NCBI RefSeq assembly: GCF_003675325.1
Contig: NZ_CP033073.1
Location: forward strand, 2,976,001 to 3,040,000
Source: Streptomyces dangxiongensis
Lineage (GTDB): Bacteria > Actinomycetota > Actinomycetes > Streptomycetales > Streptomycetaceae
Direction of reading: 5' to 3'
Length of the DNA stretch: 64,000 bases
Positions 27,119 through 36,406 of this stretch are shown piece after piece. Position numbers and translations under genes: made by a program. Position 1 is the stretch's first letter. Each line of letters starts with the position of its first letter. The notes beneath the pieces were generated by a model that had not been told where the DNA came from, did no database searches, and saw nothing but the letters and a program-made list of their open reading frames with translations.

Positions 27119-28261
27119 TCACGGCCGGCGCCCGCGGAACCGGCGCCGTTCGCCGCGCGCGGGCGGCGGCTCGTCCGCCAGCCGTACGACCGGATCGTCC
27201 GGCCCCTCCCGGCCCGCCACCACCGGCCGGTCGGCGCGCAGGGCCTTGGCCCGGTACTGGGCGGCGTCGGCGAGCCGGAACAGCCGGCGGGCGTCCCGCA
27301 CCTGTCCGATCGGGTCCTCGGTCGAGGCGACCCCGCACGCCACCCCCTCCCCCAGTTCCAGCTCGGCCGCCCGTCGGCACAACTCGTCCGCGGCCTTGGC
27401 GACGTCGTCGGCGGACTGCCCGACCGCCAGCAGACAGAACTCGTCCCCGCCCAGCCGCGCGGCCAGCGCGCCCGGCACCATCGCCCCGCACAGCGACAGC
27501 ACCGAGCCGAACCGTTCGAGGAGGCGGTCGCCGACGGCGTGGCCCAGGGTGTCGTTGACCCGCTTGAGCCCGTTGAGGTCGCAGACGACGAGACTGACGG
27601 CCACTCCCTCGCTGCGGTGCCGCTCGACGGCCTCCTCCAGGCTCACGTCCACGGCGCGGCGGTTGGCCAGGCCGGTCAGCGCGTCGGTGAACGCCAGCCG
27701 GCGGGCCTCCTCCAGCCGCTCGGTCTGCGCGATCCCGGCGGCGACGACCGCGGCCAGTACGGTGGCGAAGTCGGCGTCCGGGCGGCCGAACAGCGGCTCC
27801 CCGATCGCGCGGGCCACATACAACTCGCCCCATGCCCTGCCGTGCAGGACGACAGGGGCGACGACGCAGCAGCCGCGGCCCCGGCGGCGCAGGGCGGCGA
27901 CCCGCTGGTGCAGGTAACCGGGGGTGCCGGCGGCGGCGCCCTCGGCCGTCTCCACCCACGCGTTGGGCCCGCCACCGCCCGCCCACCGCTCGTGCAGGAA
28001 CTCGGTGATCTCCGGGAACTGGTGCACCGGGTAGGCCTCGGACTCCGGGAACTGCTCCTCGTCCGGGGCGCGGTCCCCCACGTTCACCAGCACCCGCAGG
28101 CGGCCCAGGCCCCGCTCCCACACCGACAGCGCGGCGAAGCTGCCGTCCAGCGCGCGGCAGGCGCCGACGGCGGCGGCCTGCCAGCACTCCCGTGGGGTGT
28201 GCGCCGCCGCCATGCCCTGCGCCAGCGTCACGACCGCGACGAGCCGGTTGTCCTCACCCAT
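27119..28261 (-). CDS. cdgE: GAF-GGDEF diguanylate cyclase
   Basis: A 380-residue cytoplasmic protein: GAF domain at about residues 20-180, then a GGDEF domain from about 190 with RLGGDEFC at residues 270-276 and DLNGLKRVNDTLGHAVGD before it. The intact GGDEF signature predicts cyclic di-GMP synthesis. The inhibitory RxxD I-site that usually lies five residues before the signature is absent (the residues there are VPGALAARL). In S. coelicolor the gene in this place, next to hutH, is cdgE (SCO4931); the symbol relies on that synteny. Cyclic di-GMP controls development in Streptomyces. Confidence 0.85.
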   Translation of the reverse strand: MGEDNRLVAVVTLAQGMAAAHTPRECWQAAAVGACRALDGSFAALSVWERGLGRLRVLVNVGDRAPDEEQFPESEAYPVHQFPEITEFLHERWAGGGGPNAWVETAEGAAAGTPGYLHQRVAALRRRGRGCCVVAPVVLHGRAWGELYVARAIGEPLFGRPDADFATVLAAVVAAGIAQTERLEEARRLAFTDALTGLANRRAVDVSLEEAVERHRSEGVAVSLVVCDLNGLKRVNDTLGHAVGDRLLERFGSVLSLCGAMVPGALAARLGGDEFCLLAVGQSADDVAKAADELCRRAAELELGEGVACGVASTEDPIGQVRDARRLFRLADAAQYRAKALRADRPVVAGREGPDDPVVRLADEPPPARGERRRFRGRRP

Positions 28262-28350
28262 TCATCCAGGTTAGGGAGGAAACAGGGGATTCGCCCTACC
28301 GTGGGTGAGGCGGGCGGTCGCCGGGGGGGTGAAGCGGGGGTTCGTTGTCG

Positions 28351-28430
28351 GGTGCGTCGTCGGGTGCGGGTCCGGTTGTGGCTGGGCGCGCCGTTCCCCG
28401 CGCCCCTTTGGGCGCTGGTCGGGGGCGGGG
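28351..28430. repeat. Streptomyces dispersed intergenic element
   Basis: The stretch includes GTTGTGGCTGGGCGCG, CCGTTCCCCGCGCCCC and the self-complementary TTTGGGCGC, the hallmark of a short palindromic element scattered between genes in streptomycetes. It lies between cdgE and the enoyl-CoA hydratase gene. Limits are approximate. Confidence 0.6.
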
Positions 28431-28444
28431 ATGATTCGGGGCCG

Positions 28445-29239
28445 TTACTCGCCCGGCCACTGGGGGGTGCGCTTCTCGTTGAAGGCCGCCACTCCTTCCG
28501 CCCGGTCGGCCGAGAACGCCACCGAGCGCCAGGCCGCGTCCTCCACCTCCAGGCCGGCCCGCAGGTCCAGCCCGTGTCCCAGCCGCAGGGCGCGCTTCGC
28601 CGCACGCAGGCCCACCGGGGAGTTCCCGGCGATCCGCTCGCCCAGTGCCAGCGCCTCCTCGCGGTCGCACCCCTCCCCGACCAGCCGGTCCACCAGACCC
28701 AGCTCGGCCGCCTCGGCCGCCTCCACCCGACGCGCGGAGAAGATCAGCTCGGCCGCGCGCGCCGCCCCGACCCGCCGCGGCAGTAGCTGCGTACCGCCAC
28801 CGCCCGGGATCACGCCCACGGACACCTCCGGCAGCCCCACCACGGCCGTACGGTCGGCCACGATCAGGTCGCAGGACAGCGCCAGCTCGAATCCGCCGCC
28901 CAGCGCGAAGCCGTGCACGGCGGCGATCGTCGGCATCGGCAGCTCCAGCACCCCGGTATAGGCCGCCCGCGCCACCGGCCGCTGCCGTACGAGATCCGCG
29001 TCGGTGAAGGAGTTCCGCTCCTTCAGGTCCGCCCCGACGCAGAACGCCCGTTCGTGCGACGAGGTCAGGACGACCACCCGGGCGTCCCGGCCGGCGGCGA
29101 GCGCGGTGCACGCCCCCGCGAGGGAACGGGCCATCTCCGTCGAGACGGCGTTCATGGCCTTGGGCCGGTCCAGCACCAGCTCCGCGACGTGCCCGTGCCG
29201 CCGCACCAGCACGGACTCCCCGAACCGCTCCTCGCTCAT
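28445..29239 (-). CDS. Enoyl-CoA hydratase/isomerase family protein
   Basis: A 264-residue crotonase-fold protein. The oxyanion motif FALGGGFELALSCDLIVAD and the catalytic-glutamate regions (PEVSVGVIPGGGGTQLLPRRVG) are present, so hydration of trans-2-enoyl-CoA in fatty acid oxidation is likely. The oxyanion residues are conserved. ATG 29239 follows GGAGGGG. It is monocistronic in the minus direction, next to genes for acyl-CoA carboxylases and signalling cyclases; substrate length cannot be read from the sequence. Confidence 0.87.
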   Translation of the reverse strand: MSEERFGESVLVRRHGHVAELVLDRPKAMNAVSTEMARSLAGACTALAAGRDARVVVLTSSHERAFCVGADLKERNSFTDADLVRQRPVARAAYTGVLELPMPTIAAVHGFALGGGFELALSCDLIVADRTAVVGLPEVSVGVIPGGGGTQLLPRRVGAARAAELIFSARRVEAAEAAELGLVDRLVGEGCDREEALALGERIAGNSPVGLRAAKRALRLGHGLDLRAGLEVEDAAWRSVAFSADRAEGVAAFNEKRTPQWPGE

Positions 29240-29430
29240 GACACCCCTCCGGTTAACGCGGGTTAACTGACCGTCCGCTCGATCATCGCAGCCCCGCCCC
29301 GTCCCGGGAAGCCCAGAGGGCTACGCCCGTTCGAGTGACATCCCGGTTGTCCCGGCCCGTATCGCCCACGGGAGCGCATAGCGTGCGCTCCGCCATGGCG
29401 CGCCCCGGGCGCGCGGCGGAGAGGGGACCC

Positions 29431-30141
29431 ATGACACCGATACCTGCGCGGCCCGTGCTGAAGCGGGGACACGCGCCGGGCCGGACGCCGCAGAACAGGT
29501 GGGGGGTACGCCGTGGGCGGCACCGCAGGGGGCGGCCCCGCGGGGTGCTGCTCGCCGTCGGCTGTCTCGCGCTGGTCGCGGGGGTGCTCAGTCTGGTCCG
29601 GGTCGCCCCGGACCCGGGGGTCGGGGCGCCGGGGACGGCGGAGGCCGTGTCCCGGCCCGGACCGGGCGGCGGGGTGCCGGACCGCTCGGCGAGGGCCGTC
29701 GCCAGCATCGGCACCACCACCAGCGCGCTGCCTCCGGCGGCCTCCGTCATGGGCGGCGGGGGTCCCGGTGGGACGCCGGCGGCCGACGGAGCGGGCTCGC
29801 CGGTCCCCGCCGCTCCGGGCACGGCCCGGCACGCCGGCCGGCGCCACCGCCGTACCGACCGCTGTCCCGGCCACCGGTCGGGCCACCGGCCCGACCGGCG
29901 GCCCGACCGGCGGCCCCGGCCCGCACAGCAGTACTCCGCGGCCCTCGCCGACTGCACCCGCCCCGGTGACGCCGACGCCCAGCCCCCCACCGAGCCCGCC
30001 GCCGAGCCACCGCCCGCCGGGGCACGGTCCGGGCGGGATCTGCCTGCCGGTGATCCGCCTGTGCGTGGACACGAGCGGCCAGCGGTACGAGGGGGTCGCG
30101 CGGGCCGTGGTCAGGAAGTGTCGGTCAGGGGATGTCGGTCA
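29431..30141 (+). pseudogene. Membrane-anchored proline/glycine-rich protein, frame broken near 29830
   Basis: No family recognised. ATG 29431 (after GAGAGGGG) starts a cytoplasmic arginine-rich stretch, then one transmembrane helix (GVLLAVGCLALVAGVLSLV) and a Pro/Ala/Gly/Thr-rich outer part. From about 29825 good codon use switches by one frame (GTPAGATAVPTAVPATGR), so one extra base around 29820-29835 is likely. The second part continues rich in Pro/Thr to GGICLPVIRLCVDTSG near 30080, but no stop follows in that frame before it would overlap the adenylate cyclase gene by about 400 bases. The 3' end is therefore uncertain and given only roughly. Confidence 0.5.
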
Positions 30142-31263
30142 AGGGGCGCCGTCACGGCGCGTGAGCAGCCACGGTTCGACCACGCCGAGCCCGCGCACCG
30201 GACGCTGCCACATCGGCTGGAGCGCGAAGCGGTACACCGGCGGGTCCTCGCCCTCCTTCTCCGCGGCTGCCGCGGCCTCGGCCGCCTCCGCCTCCGAGGC
30301 GGGCGCCTCGCCGGTGCGGATCAGCTCCTCGGCGAAGGCGCTGTCGACGAGGACGGCGTCGCGCGGGGCTATCGAGGTCAGCCGGGACGCCAGGTTCACC
30401 GTCGTACCGAACACATCGCCCATCCGGGTGGTGACCGTGCCGAACGCCATGCCCACCCGCAGCTCCGGCATCGTCTCGTCGTTGGCCAGCGTCTCCACCA
30501 GCCGCAGCGCGATGTCGGCGGCCGTGCCCGCGTCGTCCGCCGCGTAGAGCACCTCGTCGCCGAGGGTCTTGATGAGCCGGCCGCCGCGCGCCGCCACGAG
30601 GTCCGCGGCGGTGGTCTCGAAGGCCTCCACCAGCTCGCCCAGCTCCTCCTCCTCCATCCGGCGGGTGAGCCGGGTGAACCCCACGAGGTCGGCGAAGGCG
30701 ACGGCGAGCCGGCGGTCGACCATCTCCTCGTCGTCGGCGGTCTGCACGACCCGGCCGGCCGACGCGGCGAGCTGGCGGCGCCAGACGTAGACCAGGAACT
30801 CCTCCAGCTCGGGCAGGAGCAGTTCGACGATCGGGTACGTCACCTCGGTGCGCGTCATCCCCGGCTCGGGGGGCTCGGTCAGGCCCTCCAGGAAAGAGTC
30901 GATCTGCCACTCGGCCAACCGGGCGGTGGTCTGTCCCGTGGACCGGGCCACCTGTACCGCCATGGCCTCGCTCAGCAGGCCCGCCTCCACCAGGCCGGCG
31001 AGGCGGCGCAGGGCGAGGACGTCGGCCTCGGTGAGGGCCTTGGCCTGGCCTATGTCCGCGAAGCCCATGGCCCGCCAGAAACGAGAGGCCAGTTCCATGG
31101 AGACGCCGGCGCTGCGGGCGGCCTGGAACGGGGTGTAGCGGCGCTCGGCGCCCAGGATGAGCTGTTCGAGCCGCAGGGCCAGCGGGTCCTCGCCGGTGTC
31201 GGGGGCGTGGGGGTCCAACCGGCCGTCCCCGCCCGCGCCGGAGCCCGTGTCGTCGACGGTCAC
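30139..31263 (-). CDS. cya: Class III adenylate cyclase
   Basis: A 374-residue cytoplasmic cyclase making cAMP, which in Streptomyces influences germination and antibiotic production. The catalytic domain occupies about residues 185-345, starting with VAFADLVGFTRLTRR; metal-binding aspartates are in FADLVGFT and LGDEVLY, and GTTVNLASRL is the conserved substrate-end motif. The N-terminal part (ALRLEQLILGAERRYTP, then RSAGVSMELASRFWRAMGF) is a helical regulatory segment typical of this actinobacterial type. Start GTG 31263. It corresponds to cya in S. coelicolor (SCO4928) by synteny. Confidence 0.92.
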   Translation of the reverse strand: MTVDDTGSGAGGDGRLDPHAPDTGEDPLALRLEQLILGAERRYTPFQAARSAGVSMELASRFWRAMGFADIGQAKALTEADVLALRRLAGLVEAGLLSEAMAVQVARSTGQTTARLAEWQIDSFLEGLTEPPEPGMTRTEVTYPIVELLLPELEEFLVYVWRRQLAASAGRVVQTADDEEMVDRRLAVAFADLVGFTRLTRRMEEEELGELVEAFETTAADLVAARGGRLIKTLGDEVLYAADDAGTAADIALRLVETLANDETMPELRVGMAFGTVTTRMGDVFGTTVNLASRLTSIAPRDAVLVDSAFAEELIRTGEAPASEAEAAEAAAAAEKEGEDPPVYRFALQPMWQRPVRGLGVVEPWLLTRRDGAP

Positions 31264-31819
31264 GCCTGCTGCCCTTCCGATCTGCCGCGGTCAGGTATCG
31301 ACCGCGCTCAACTCTACGGCAGGTGTGCGCCAGCTCACTCCGTCGGGTTCGGCCGGCGGCACGGTTGTCGTTGGGGGGTGAATTGGTGCCCGGAGCTGCG
31401 GCGGGCGTTCCCCCCGGGCCCCGGCGTCCGGCCGGGGGGCGGCGTGTCGCCGTTGCCGCCCGCCCGTCCATCGTGGCCGATCGCACGGTTTCCCGCGCTC
31501 CCGGAAGGCGGTACGGACTGCCCTTCCGACGCGGACCCGGACCCTCCCACCCACACGGGTCCAGAACGTCCCGCCCACGCGGACCCGGCCCGCGCCTGCC
31601 CACCCGGACCCTGGCTCGTCCCGCCGACAGGCACCCTGGCCGGTTCGCCCACACGGCCCCTGGCCGGCTCGCCACCGCGGACCCGGACGGTCCCTCCCAC
31701 GCGGGCCCGGCCTGTGCCGCCGACACGGACCCCGGCTGTTCGCCAATGCGGGCCCGGGCTCGTCCCGCCCACACGGGCCCTGGCCGGCACCCCGGCCCTC
31801 GCTGGGCGTCCCCCGGCCG
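31264..31819. repeat. Non-coding gap with degenerate 24-bp tandem repeat
   Basis: Between cya and birA is a 556-base gap with no credible gene. From about 31527 to 31800 it holds about eleven degenerate units of 23-25 bases with the core GGnCCCGGnC...CCCACnC, for example 31562-31584 onward. Several units contain CGTCCCGCCCACGC or GCCCACACGG. It could be translated on the minus strand as repeated RVGGT, but there is no start signal, so I regard it as intergenic. Confidence 0.65.
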
Positions 31820-32680
31820 TCACGCGGGCCGCAGATGGACGATGTCCCCCGCTCCCACCGGTTCCTGCACGCCCTGCTCCGTGGCGATGACCAGCCGGCC
31901 GTCACCGTCCAGCGCCACGGCCTCCCCCACGAGCGACCGGTCGCCCGGCAGCTCCGCGCGCACGACCCGGCCGAGGGTCGCGCAGCCCGCCGTGTACGCC
32001 TCCTGGAGGCCGCTCGCCCCGGGATCGCCGCCGGCGGCGCACCAGCGCCGGTACCAGTCCTCCAGTGACCGCAGCACCGCCCGCAGCAGCGGATCGCGGT
32101 CCGTGCTGATCGCGTCGGCCAGGGCGAGGGAGCCCGCCTGCGGGACCGGGAGTTCGTCCGCCCGGAGGGTGACGTTGATGCCGACGCCGATGACGACGCC
32201 GTCCGTGCCGGCCCGCTCCGCGAGGATGCCGCCGGCCTTGCGTTCCTCACCGTCCACGGTCAGCAGCAGGTCGTTCGGCCACTTGAGTGCCGTGTCGACG
32301 CCGGCCGCCCGGGACAGCCCGGTCGCGACGGCGACCCCGGTCAGCAGCGGGAGCCAGCCCCAGCGGGCCACGGGCACCTCGGCGGGCTTGAGCAGGACGG
32401 AGAAGAACAGGCCGGAGCGCGGCGGCGCCGTCCACTGCCGGTCCAGCCGGCCCCGGCCGGCGGTCTGCTCCTCCGCCACGAGGACCGTGCCCTCGTCGGC
32501 GGTGCCGGCGGCGGCCCGCGCGGCGAGGTCGGAGTTGGTGGAACCGGTCCGCTGCACGACCTCGACGGCGCGGTACAGGCTGCCCTCCCGGATCAGCCCC
32601 CGCCGCAGTGCCGTGGCGTTCAGAGGCGGGCGGTCCAGGTCGGACCAGCGGCTGTCGTCTGATGGATTGTGCGGCGTCAT
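31820..32680 (-). CDS. birA: Biotin--[acetyl-CoA-carboxylase] ligase
   Basis: Attaches biotin to the lysine of biotin carboxyl carrier domains. The 286-residue product has the ligase signature AGRGRLDRQW and KWPNDLLLTVDG, with a C-terminal SH3-like domain (GDIVHLRPA). No N-terminal winged helix is present, so it is a group-I ligase that does not regulate transcription. ATG 32680 is used; longer starts are less likely. It is divergent from pccB, with accA2, its biotinylated partner, further downstream, so enzyme and target are encoded together. Confidence 0.92.
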   Translation of the reverse strand: MTPHNPSDDSRWSDLDRPPLNATALRRGLIREGSLYRAVEVVQRTGSTNSDLAARAAAGTADEGTVLVAEEQTAGRGRLDRQWTAPPRSGLFFSVLLKPAEVPVARWGWLPLLTGVAVATGLSRAAGVDTALKWPNDLLLTVDGEERKAGGILAERAGTDGVVIGVGINVTLRADELPVPQAGSLALADAISTDRDPLLRAVLRSLEDWYRRWCAAGGDPGASGLQEAYTAGCATLGRVVRAELPGDRSLVGEAVALDGDGRLVIATEQGVQEPVGAGDIVHLRPA

Positions 32681-32790
32681 GCAAGCCACCCTAGGTGTGG
32701 TAAACGACGCAGTGCTGATCGGTAGGCACGCCACTACGCTACGGATGAGTAACCGTCCCCCCTTTTGAGCAGGCAGGGAGCCGCATCCCG

Positions 32791-34404
32791 ATGTCCGAGC
32801 CGGAAGAGCGTCACGAGATCGAAAAGATCGATATCCACACGACCGCGGGCAAGCTCGCGGATCTCCAGCGGCGCATCCACGAGGCGACGCACGCCGGCTC
32901 CGCGCGCGCCGTCGAGAAGCAGCACGCCAAGGGCAAGCTGACGGCCCGTGAGCGGATCGAGCTGCTGCTCGACGAGGAGTCGTTCGTCGAGCTGGACGAG
33001 TTCGCCCGGCACCGGTCGACCAACTTCGGGCTGGAGAACAACCGGCCGTACGGGGACGGTGTCGTCACCGGGTACGGCACGGTGGACGGCCGGCCGGTCG
33101 CCGTGTTCTCGCAGGACTTCACCGTCTTCGGCGGGGCGCTCGGCGAGGTCTACGGCCAGAAGATCGTCAAGGTCATGGACTTCGCGCTGAAGACCGGCTG
33201 CCCGGTCATCGGCATCAACGACTCCGGCGGCGCCCGGATCCAGGAGGGGGTCGCCTCCCTCGGCGCGTACGGCGAGATCTTCCGCCGCAACACGCACGCC
33301 TCCGGGGTCATCCCGCAGATCAGCCTGGTCGTCGGCCCGTGCGCCGGCGGTGCCGTCTACTCGCCGGCCATCACCGACTTCACGGTCATGGTCGACCAGA
33401 CCTCGCACATGTTCATCACCGGCCCGGACGTCATCAAGACCGTCACCGGTGAGGACGTCGGCTTCGAGGAGCTGGGCGGGGCCAGGACCCACAACACCGC
33501 CTCGGGCGTGGCCCACCACATGGCCGGGGACGAGAAGGACGCCATCGAGTACGTCAAGCAGCTACTGTCGTACCTGCCGTCCAACAACCTCTCCGAACCC
33601 CCGGTCTTCCCCGAGGAGGCGGACCTCAGCGTCGGCGACGAGGACCGTGAGCTGGACACCGTCGTGCCGGACAGCGCGAACCAGCCGTACGACATGCACA
33701 CGGTGATCGAGCACGTCCTGGACGACGCCGAGTTCTTCGAGACGCAGGCGCTGTTCGCGCCGAACATCCTCACCGGCTTCGGCCGGGTCGAGGGCCGTCC
33801 CGTCGGCATCGTCGCCAACCAGCCGATGCAGTTCGCCGGCTGCCTGGACATCACCGCCAGCGAGAAGGCGGCGCGGTTCGTGCGGACCTGCGACGCCTTC
33901 AACCTGCCGGTGCTGACCTTCGTGGACGTCCCCGGCTTCCTGCCGGGCGTCGGCCAGGAGCACGACGGCATCATCCGGCGCGGCGCCAAGCTCATCTACG
34001 CCTACGCCGAGGCCACCGTCCCGCTGATCACCGTGATCACCCGCAAGGCCTTCGGCGGTGCCTACGACGTCATGGGTTCCAAGCACCTCGGCGCCGACCT
34101 CAACCTCGCCTGGCCCACCGCCCAGATCGCCGTCATGGGCGCCCAGGGCGCGGTCAACATCCTGCACCGGCGGACCATCGCGGAGGCGGCGGAGACGGGC
34201 GAGGACGCCGAGGTGGTGCGCGCCCGGCTGATCCAGGAGTACGAGGACACCCTCCTCAACCCCTACGTCGCGGCCGAGCGCGGCTACATCGACGCGGTGA
34301 TCATGCCGTCGGACACCCGCGCCCACATCGTCCGCGGGCTGCGTCAACTGCGCACCAAGCGGGAATCCCTGCCTCCGAAGAAGCACGGCAACATCCCCCT
34401 CTAG
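32791..34404 (+). CDS. pccB: Propionyl-CoA carboxylase beta subunit (carboxyltransferase)
   Basis: The carboxyltransferase half of an acyl-CoA carboxylase that makes methylmalonyl-CoA, a polyketide and odd-chain precursor. The 537-residue protein has the two crotonase-fold halves, with [13 protein letters not shown] and the C-terminal [12 protein letters not shown]. The aspartate in AYDVM corresponds to the residue known to set propionyl preference (Asp422 in S. coelicolor PccB). ATG 32791 is followed by the epsilon subunit gene in one operon. The biotinylated alpha subunit is probably AccA2, encoded at 36407. Confidence 0.95.
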   Translation: MSEPEERHEIEKIDIHTTAGKLADLQRRIHEATHAGSARAVEKQHAKGKLTARERIELLLDEESFVELDEFARHRSTNFGLENNRPYGDGVVTGYGTVDGRPVAVFSQDFTVFGGALGEVYGQKIVKVMDFALKTGCPVIGINDSGGARIQEGVASLGAYGEIFRRNTHASGVIPQISLVVGPCAGGAVYSPAITDFTVMVDQTSHMFITGPDVIKTVTGEDVGFEELGGARTHNTASGVAHHMAGDEKDAIEYVKQLLSYLPSNNLSEPPVFPEEADLSVGDEDRELDTVVPDSANQPYDMHTVIEHVLDDAEFFETQALFAPNILTGFGRVEGRPVGIVANQPMQFAGCLDITASEKAARFVRTCDAFNLPVLTFVDVPGFLPGVGQEHDGIIRRGAKLIYAYAEATVPLITVITRKAFGGAYDVMGSKHLGADLNLAWPTAQIAVMGAQGAVNILHRRTIAEAAETGEDAEVVRARLIQEYEDTLLNPYVAAERGYIDAVIMPSDTRAHIVRGLRQLRTKRESLPPKKHGNIPL

Positions 34405-34428
34405 GCCCCGCGGACCCTGGGAGCGGTC

Positions 34429-34638
34429 ATGAACATCAAGGTCGTACGAGGCAACCCGACCCCCGAGGAGCTGGCCGCCGCCCTGGCGGTGGTCCGCGTC
34501 CGCGCCGCCGCGGCGGCGACCGCGCCGTCCGGTGCGGAAGGCCCGAGGGACGCGTGGGCCGACCCGGCGCGGATCGCGGACGCCCGCGTGCCCGCGCCGG
34601 GCCCGGCGTCCTGGACCCGCACCTACTGGCCGAGCTGA
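34429..34638 (+). CDS. pccE: Acyl-CoA carboxylase epsilon subunit
   Basis: A 69-residue protein starting MNIKVVRGNPTPEELAAAL, the signature of the actinobacterial epsilon subunit that binds the beta ring and enhances activity. The C-terminus ends in the usual SWTRTYWPS. It lies 24 bases after pccB, ATG after GGGAGCGG, and is part of the same transcript. This symbol follows S. coelicolor (SCO4925). Confidence 0.9.
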   Translation: MNIKVVRGNPTPEELAAALAVVRVRAAAAATAPSGAEGPRDAWADPARIADARVPAPGPASWTRTYWPS

Positions 34639-34707
34639 GGGGCGGCCCGGCGCAACTTGAGTACGGGTACTCAGGCACCGCGGCCACCGGCGCCGCACGC
34701 TGGGAGG

Positions 34708-34836
34708 ATGCTGTGGTCAGACCCTGAGAACGAGCCGCCCGAAGAGCTGCGCGACGCGCAGGACATGCTGCGGCGGCTCGGCCTCTTCCTGGCCTCGGCC
34801 ATGGTCCTGATCATGGTCGTCATCGGTCTGAGGTGA
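34708..34836 (+). CDS. 42-residue membrane protein
   Basis: A short reading frame after pccE: MLWSDPENEPPEELRDAQDM, then one helix (LGLFLASAMVLIMVVIGL) and a terminal Arg. GGGAGG lies directly against the ATG, too close for normal spacing, so either the start is a leaderless ATG or a nearby alternative is used. I recall a similar short protein at the same position in other Streptomyces. It is probably real because helix and acidic head are well formed and codons are typical. Confidence 0.55.
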   Translation: MLWSDPENEPPEELRDAQDMLRRLGLFLASAMVLIMVVIGLR

Positions 34837-34868
34837 GCCTGCGGGCCGGTGCTGACTAACCTGACGGC

Positions 34869-35486
34869 ATGACTGACACGCACCGCAGGCGACTCGTACT
34901 CGCCTCCCAGTCCCCCGCCCGGCTCGGTCTGCTCCGGCAGGCCGGCCTCGCCCCCGAGGTGATCGTGAGCGGCGTCGACGAGGACGCCGTCACCGCCCCC
35001 ACCCCGGCGGAGCTGGCGCTCGCCCTGGCCGAGGCGAAGGCCTCGGTCGTCGCGGCGAAGCCGGAGGTGCGGGGCGCCCTGGTGATCGGCTGCGACTCGG
35101 TGCTGGAGCTGGACGGCAGGGCGCTCGGCAAGCCCGCCGACGCCGAGGAGGCCACCGCCCGCTGGAAGGCGATGCGCGGGCGGGCCGGCGTGCTCCAGAC
35201 CGGCCACTGCGTGTGGGACACCGAGGCCGGGCGTTATGTGTCCGCGACCGCCTCCACCGTCGTCCGCTTCGGCGACCCGAGCGACGAGGAGGTCGCCGCG
35301 TACGTGGCCTCCGGCGAGCCCCTCCACGTCGCCGGGGCGTTCACCCTGGACGGCCGTTCGGCGCCGTTCATCGAGGGCATCGAGGGTGACCACGGCAACG
35401 TGATCGGCATCAGCCTGCCCCTGGTCCGCAAGCTCCTGGCGCGCCTCGGCGTGGGCATCACGGAGTTGTGGGCGCCGGGCGGGTGA
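34869..35486 (+). CDS. maf: Maf-family nucleotide pyrophosphatase
   Basis: A 205-residue house-cleaning enzyme that hydrolyses non-canonical or modified nucleoside triphosphates. The signature [18 protein letters not shown] at residues 8-25 (Maf phosphate loop), VIGCDSVL and the C-terminal [15 protein letters not shown] are present. ATG 34869 matches the usual start. Its last 29 bases overlap the 3' end of the convergent membrane protein gene. Confidence 0.92.
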   Translation: MTDTHRRRLVLASQSPARLGLLRQAGLAPEVIVSGVDEDAVTAPTPAELALALAEAKASVVAAKPEVRGALVIGCDSVLELDGRALGKPADAEEATARWKAMRGRAGVLQTGHCVWDTEAGRYVSATASTVVRFGDPSDEEVAAYVASGEPLHVAGAFTLDGRSAPFIEGIEGDHGNVIGISLPLVRKLLARLGVGITELWAPGG

Positions 35487-36042
35487 ACTGGGCGGGGACG
35501 GAGTCCTGCGGCTCCTCGTCCCCGTCCCGCGGCTGGTCCGTACGGTCCGTCGGCGCGTCCGCGCCGGCGGGGGACGCGCCCGGCCCGGCCCGCGTGGCCG
35601 GCCCGCCGGCCGCCCCGGGCGCCGGGCCCGGGGCGGCGCCCTGCGACCCGTCCGCGCGGTCGTACGTCATCAGGAGCAGGACGATCAGCCCGAGGACGAC
35701 GACCATGAACAGGAACGCCGTCCAGCCGACCAGCCCCCAGGCGAACGCGCCGAGCAGGCCGTGCACCACGGCCGCGCTGATCAGCAGGACCCGGCCGAAA
35801 CCGGCCGGGGCGCGGTCGCGGACCGCCACGAGCAGGGCCACCAGCGCGCACAGCGCGAAGTAGGCGCCGAAGACGATGCCGCCGACCTTCGAGGACGTCG
35901 CCATCACGGACGGGTCGAGGCCGGCCAGGGACATGTGCTGCCGGTCGACGACCGTCCCCATGATCCAGTTGACCGCCGCGACGAGGACCGCCTCCGCCAG
36001 CAGGACGACCGCCACGAGCCACGCCACCGGTCTGCGCACCAC
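35458..36042 (-). CDS. Four-helix membrane protein with Pro/Ala-rich cytoplasmic tail
   Basis: A 194-residue integral membrane protein of unknown function. Four transmembrane helices are visible: [54 protein letters not shown] and [18 protein letters not shown], followed by a long Pro/Ala/Gly-rich tail. GTG 36042 after GGGGG is the preferred start; the frame reaches 36183 without similarity. The last 29 bases overlap convergently with maf. Confidence 0.7.
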   Translation of the reverse strand: MVRRPVAWLVAVVLLAEAVLVAAVNWIMGTVVDRQHMSLAGLDPSVMATSSKVGGIVFGAYFALCALVALLVAVRDRAPAGFGRVLLISAAVVHGLLGAFAWGLVGWTAFLFMVVVLGLIVLLLMTYDRADGSQGAAPGPAPGAAGGPATRAGPGASPAGADAPTDRTDQPRDGDEEPQDSVPAQFTRPAPTTP

Positions 36043-36406
36043 CGGCCCCCACCCACTCTCACACCAGCAGCCTGTTACCTCAGGTACGTTCGGGACAGCT
36101 CGAACGCTACTAACGGGTAAACCCAGGGACAAGGGTTCGGGCGGCAGCAAAGAATCATTGGGCCATTCGTAGGGACTCGACAAAGAATCGGAGTGGGCCG
36201 CAGCACGCTCTCACAGAGACCTTGACCACACGGCGGGGCTAGGGTTTTCCGCAGGAGTCCTGCGTACAGCGGTGCGACAAGGGCTTTCGCGGGTAGGGCG
36301 AGCCTCGCATCACGCTCCGTGTGGGCAAGCTCACCAGTGGGGACGGGTCGAAGTGCCGTGTCGGCAGTCCCTAAACTCGGCTTGTTTCAAGGAGGGAGCC
36401 TCAATC
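36043..36406. promoter_or_regulatory. 364-base leader region of accA2 with repeated CAAAGAATC
   Basis: No gene is visible. CAAAGAATC appears at 36148-36156 and 36181-36189, 33 bases apart (three helical turns). A TTGACC hexamer lies at 36222-36227, but no convincing -10 follows at the right distance. The accA2 ribosome binding site AAGGAGGG is at 36389-36396. Confidence 0.4.

Noticed and set aside
31335..31823. Minus-strand frame with RVGGT repeats
   Set aside because: The repetition comes from the 24-bp DNA repeat; there is no credible start or domain.
29335..31890. 851-codon open frame across the cya region on the plus strand
   Set aside because: It is the antisense of cya plus the repeat region; only its first 165 codons or so (the membrane protein at 29431) have normal codon bias.
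36272..36406. N-terminal extension of AccA2
   Set aside because: The extra 45 residues do not match biotin carboxylases, and AAGGAGGG fits GTG 36407.
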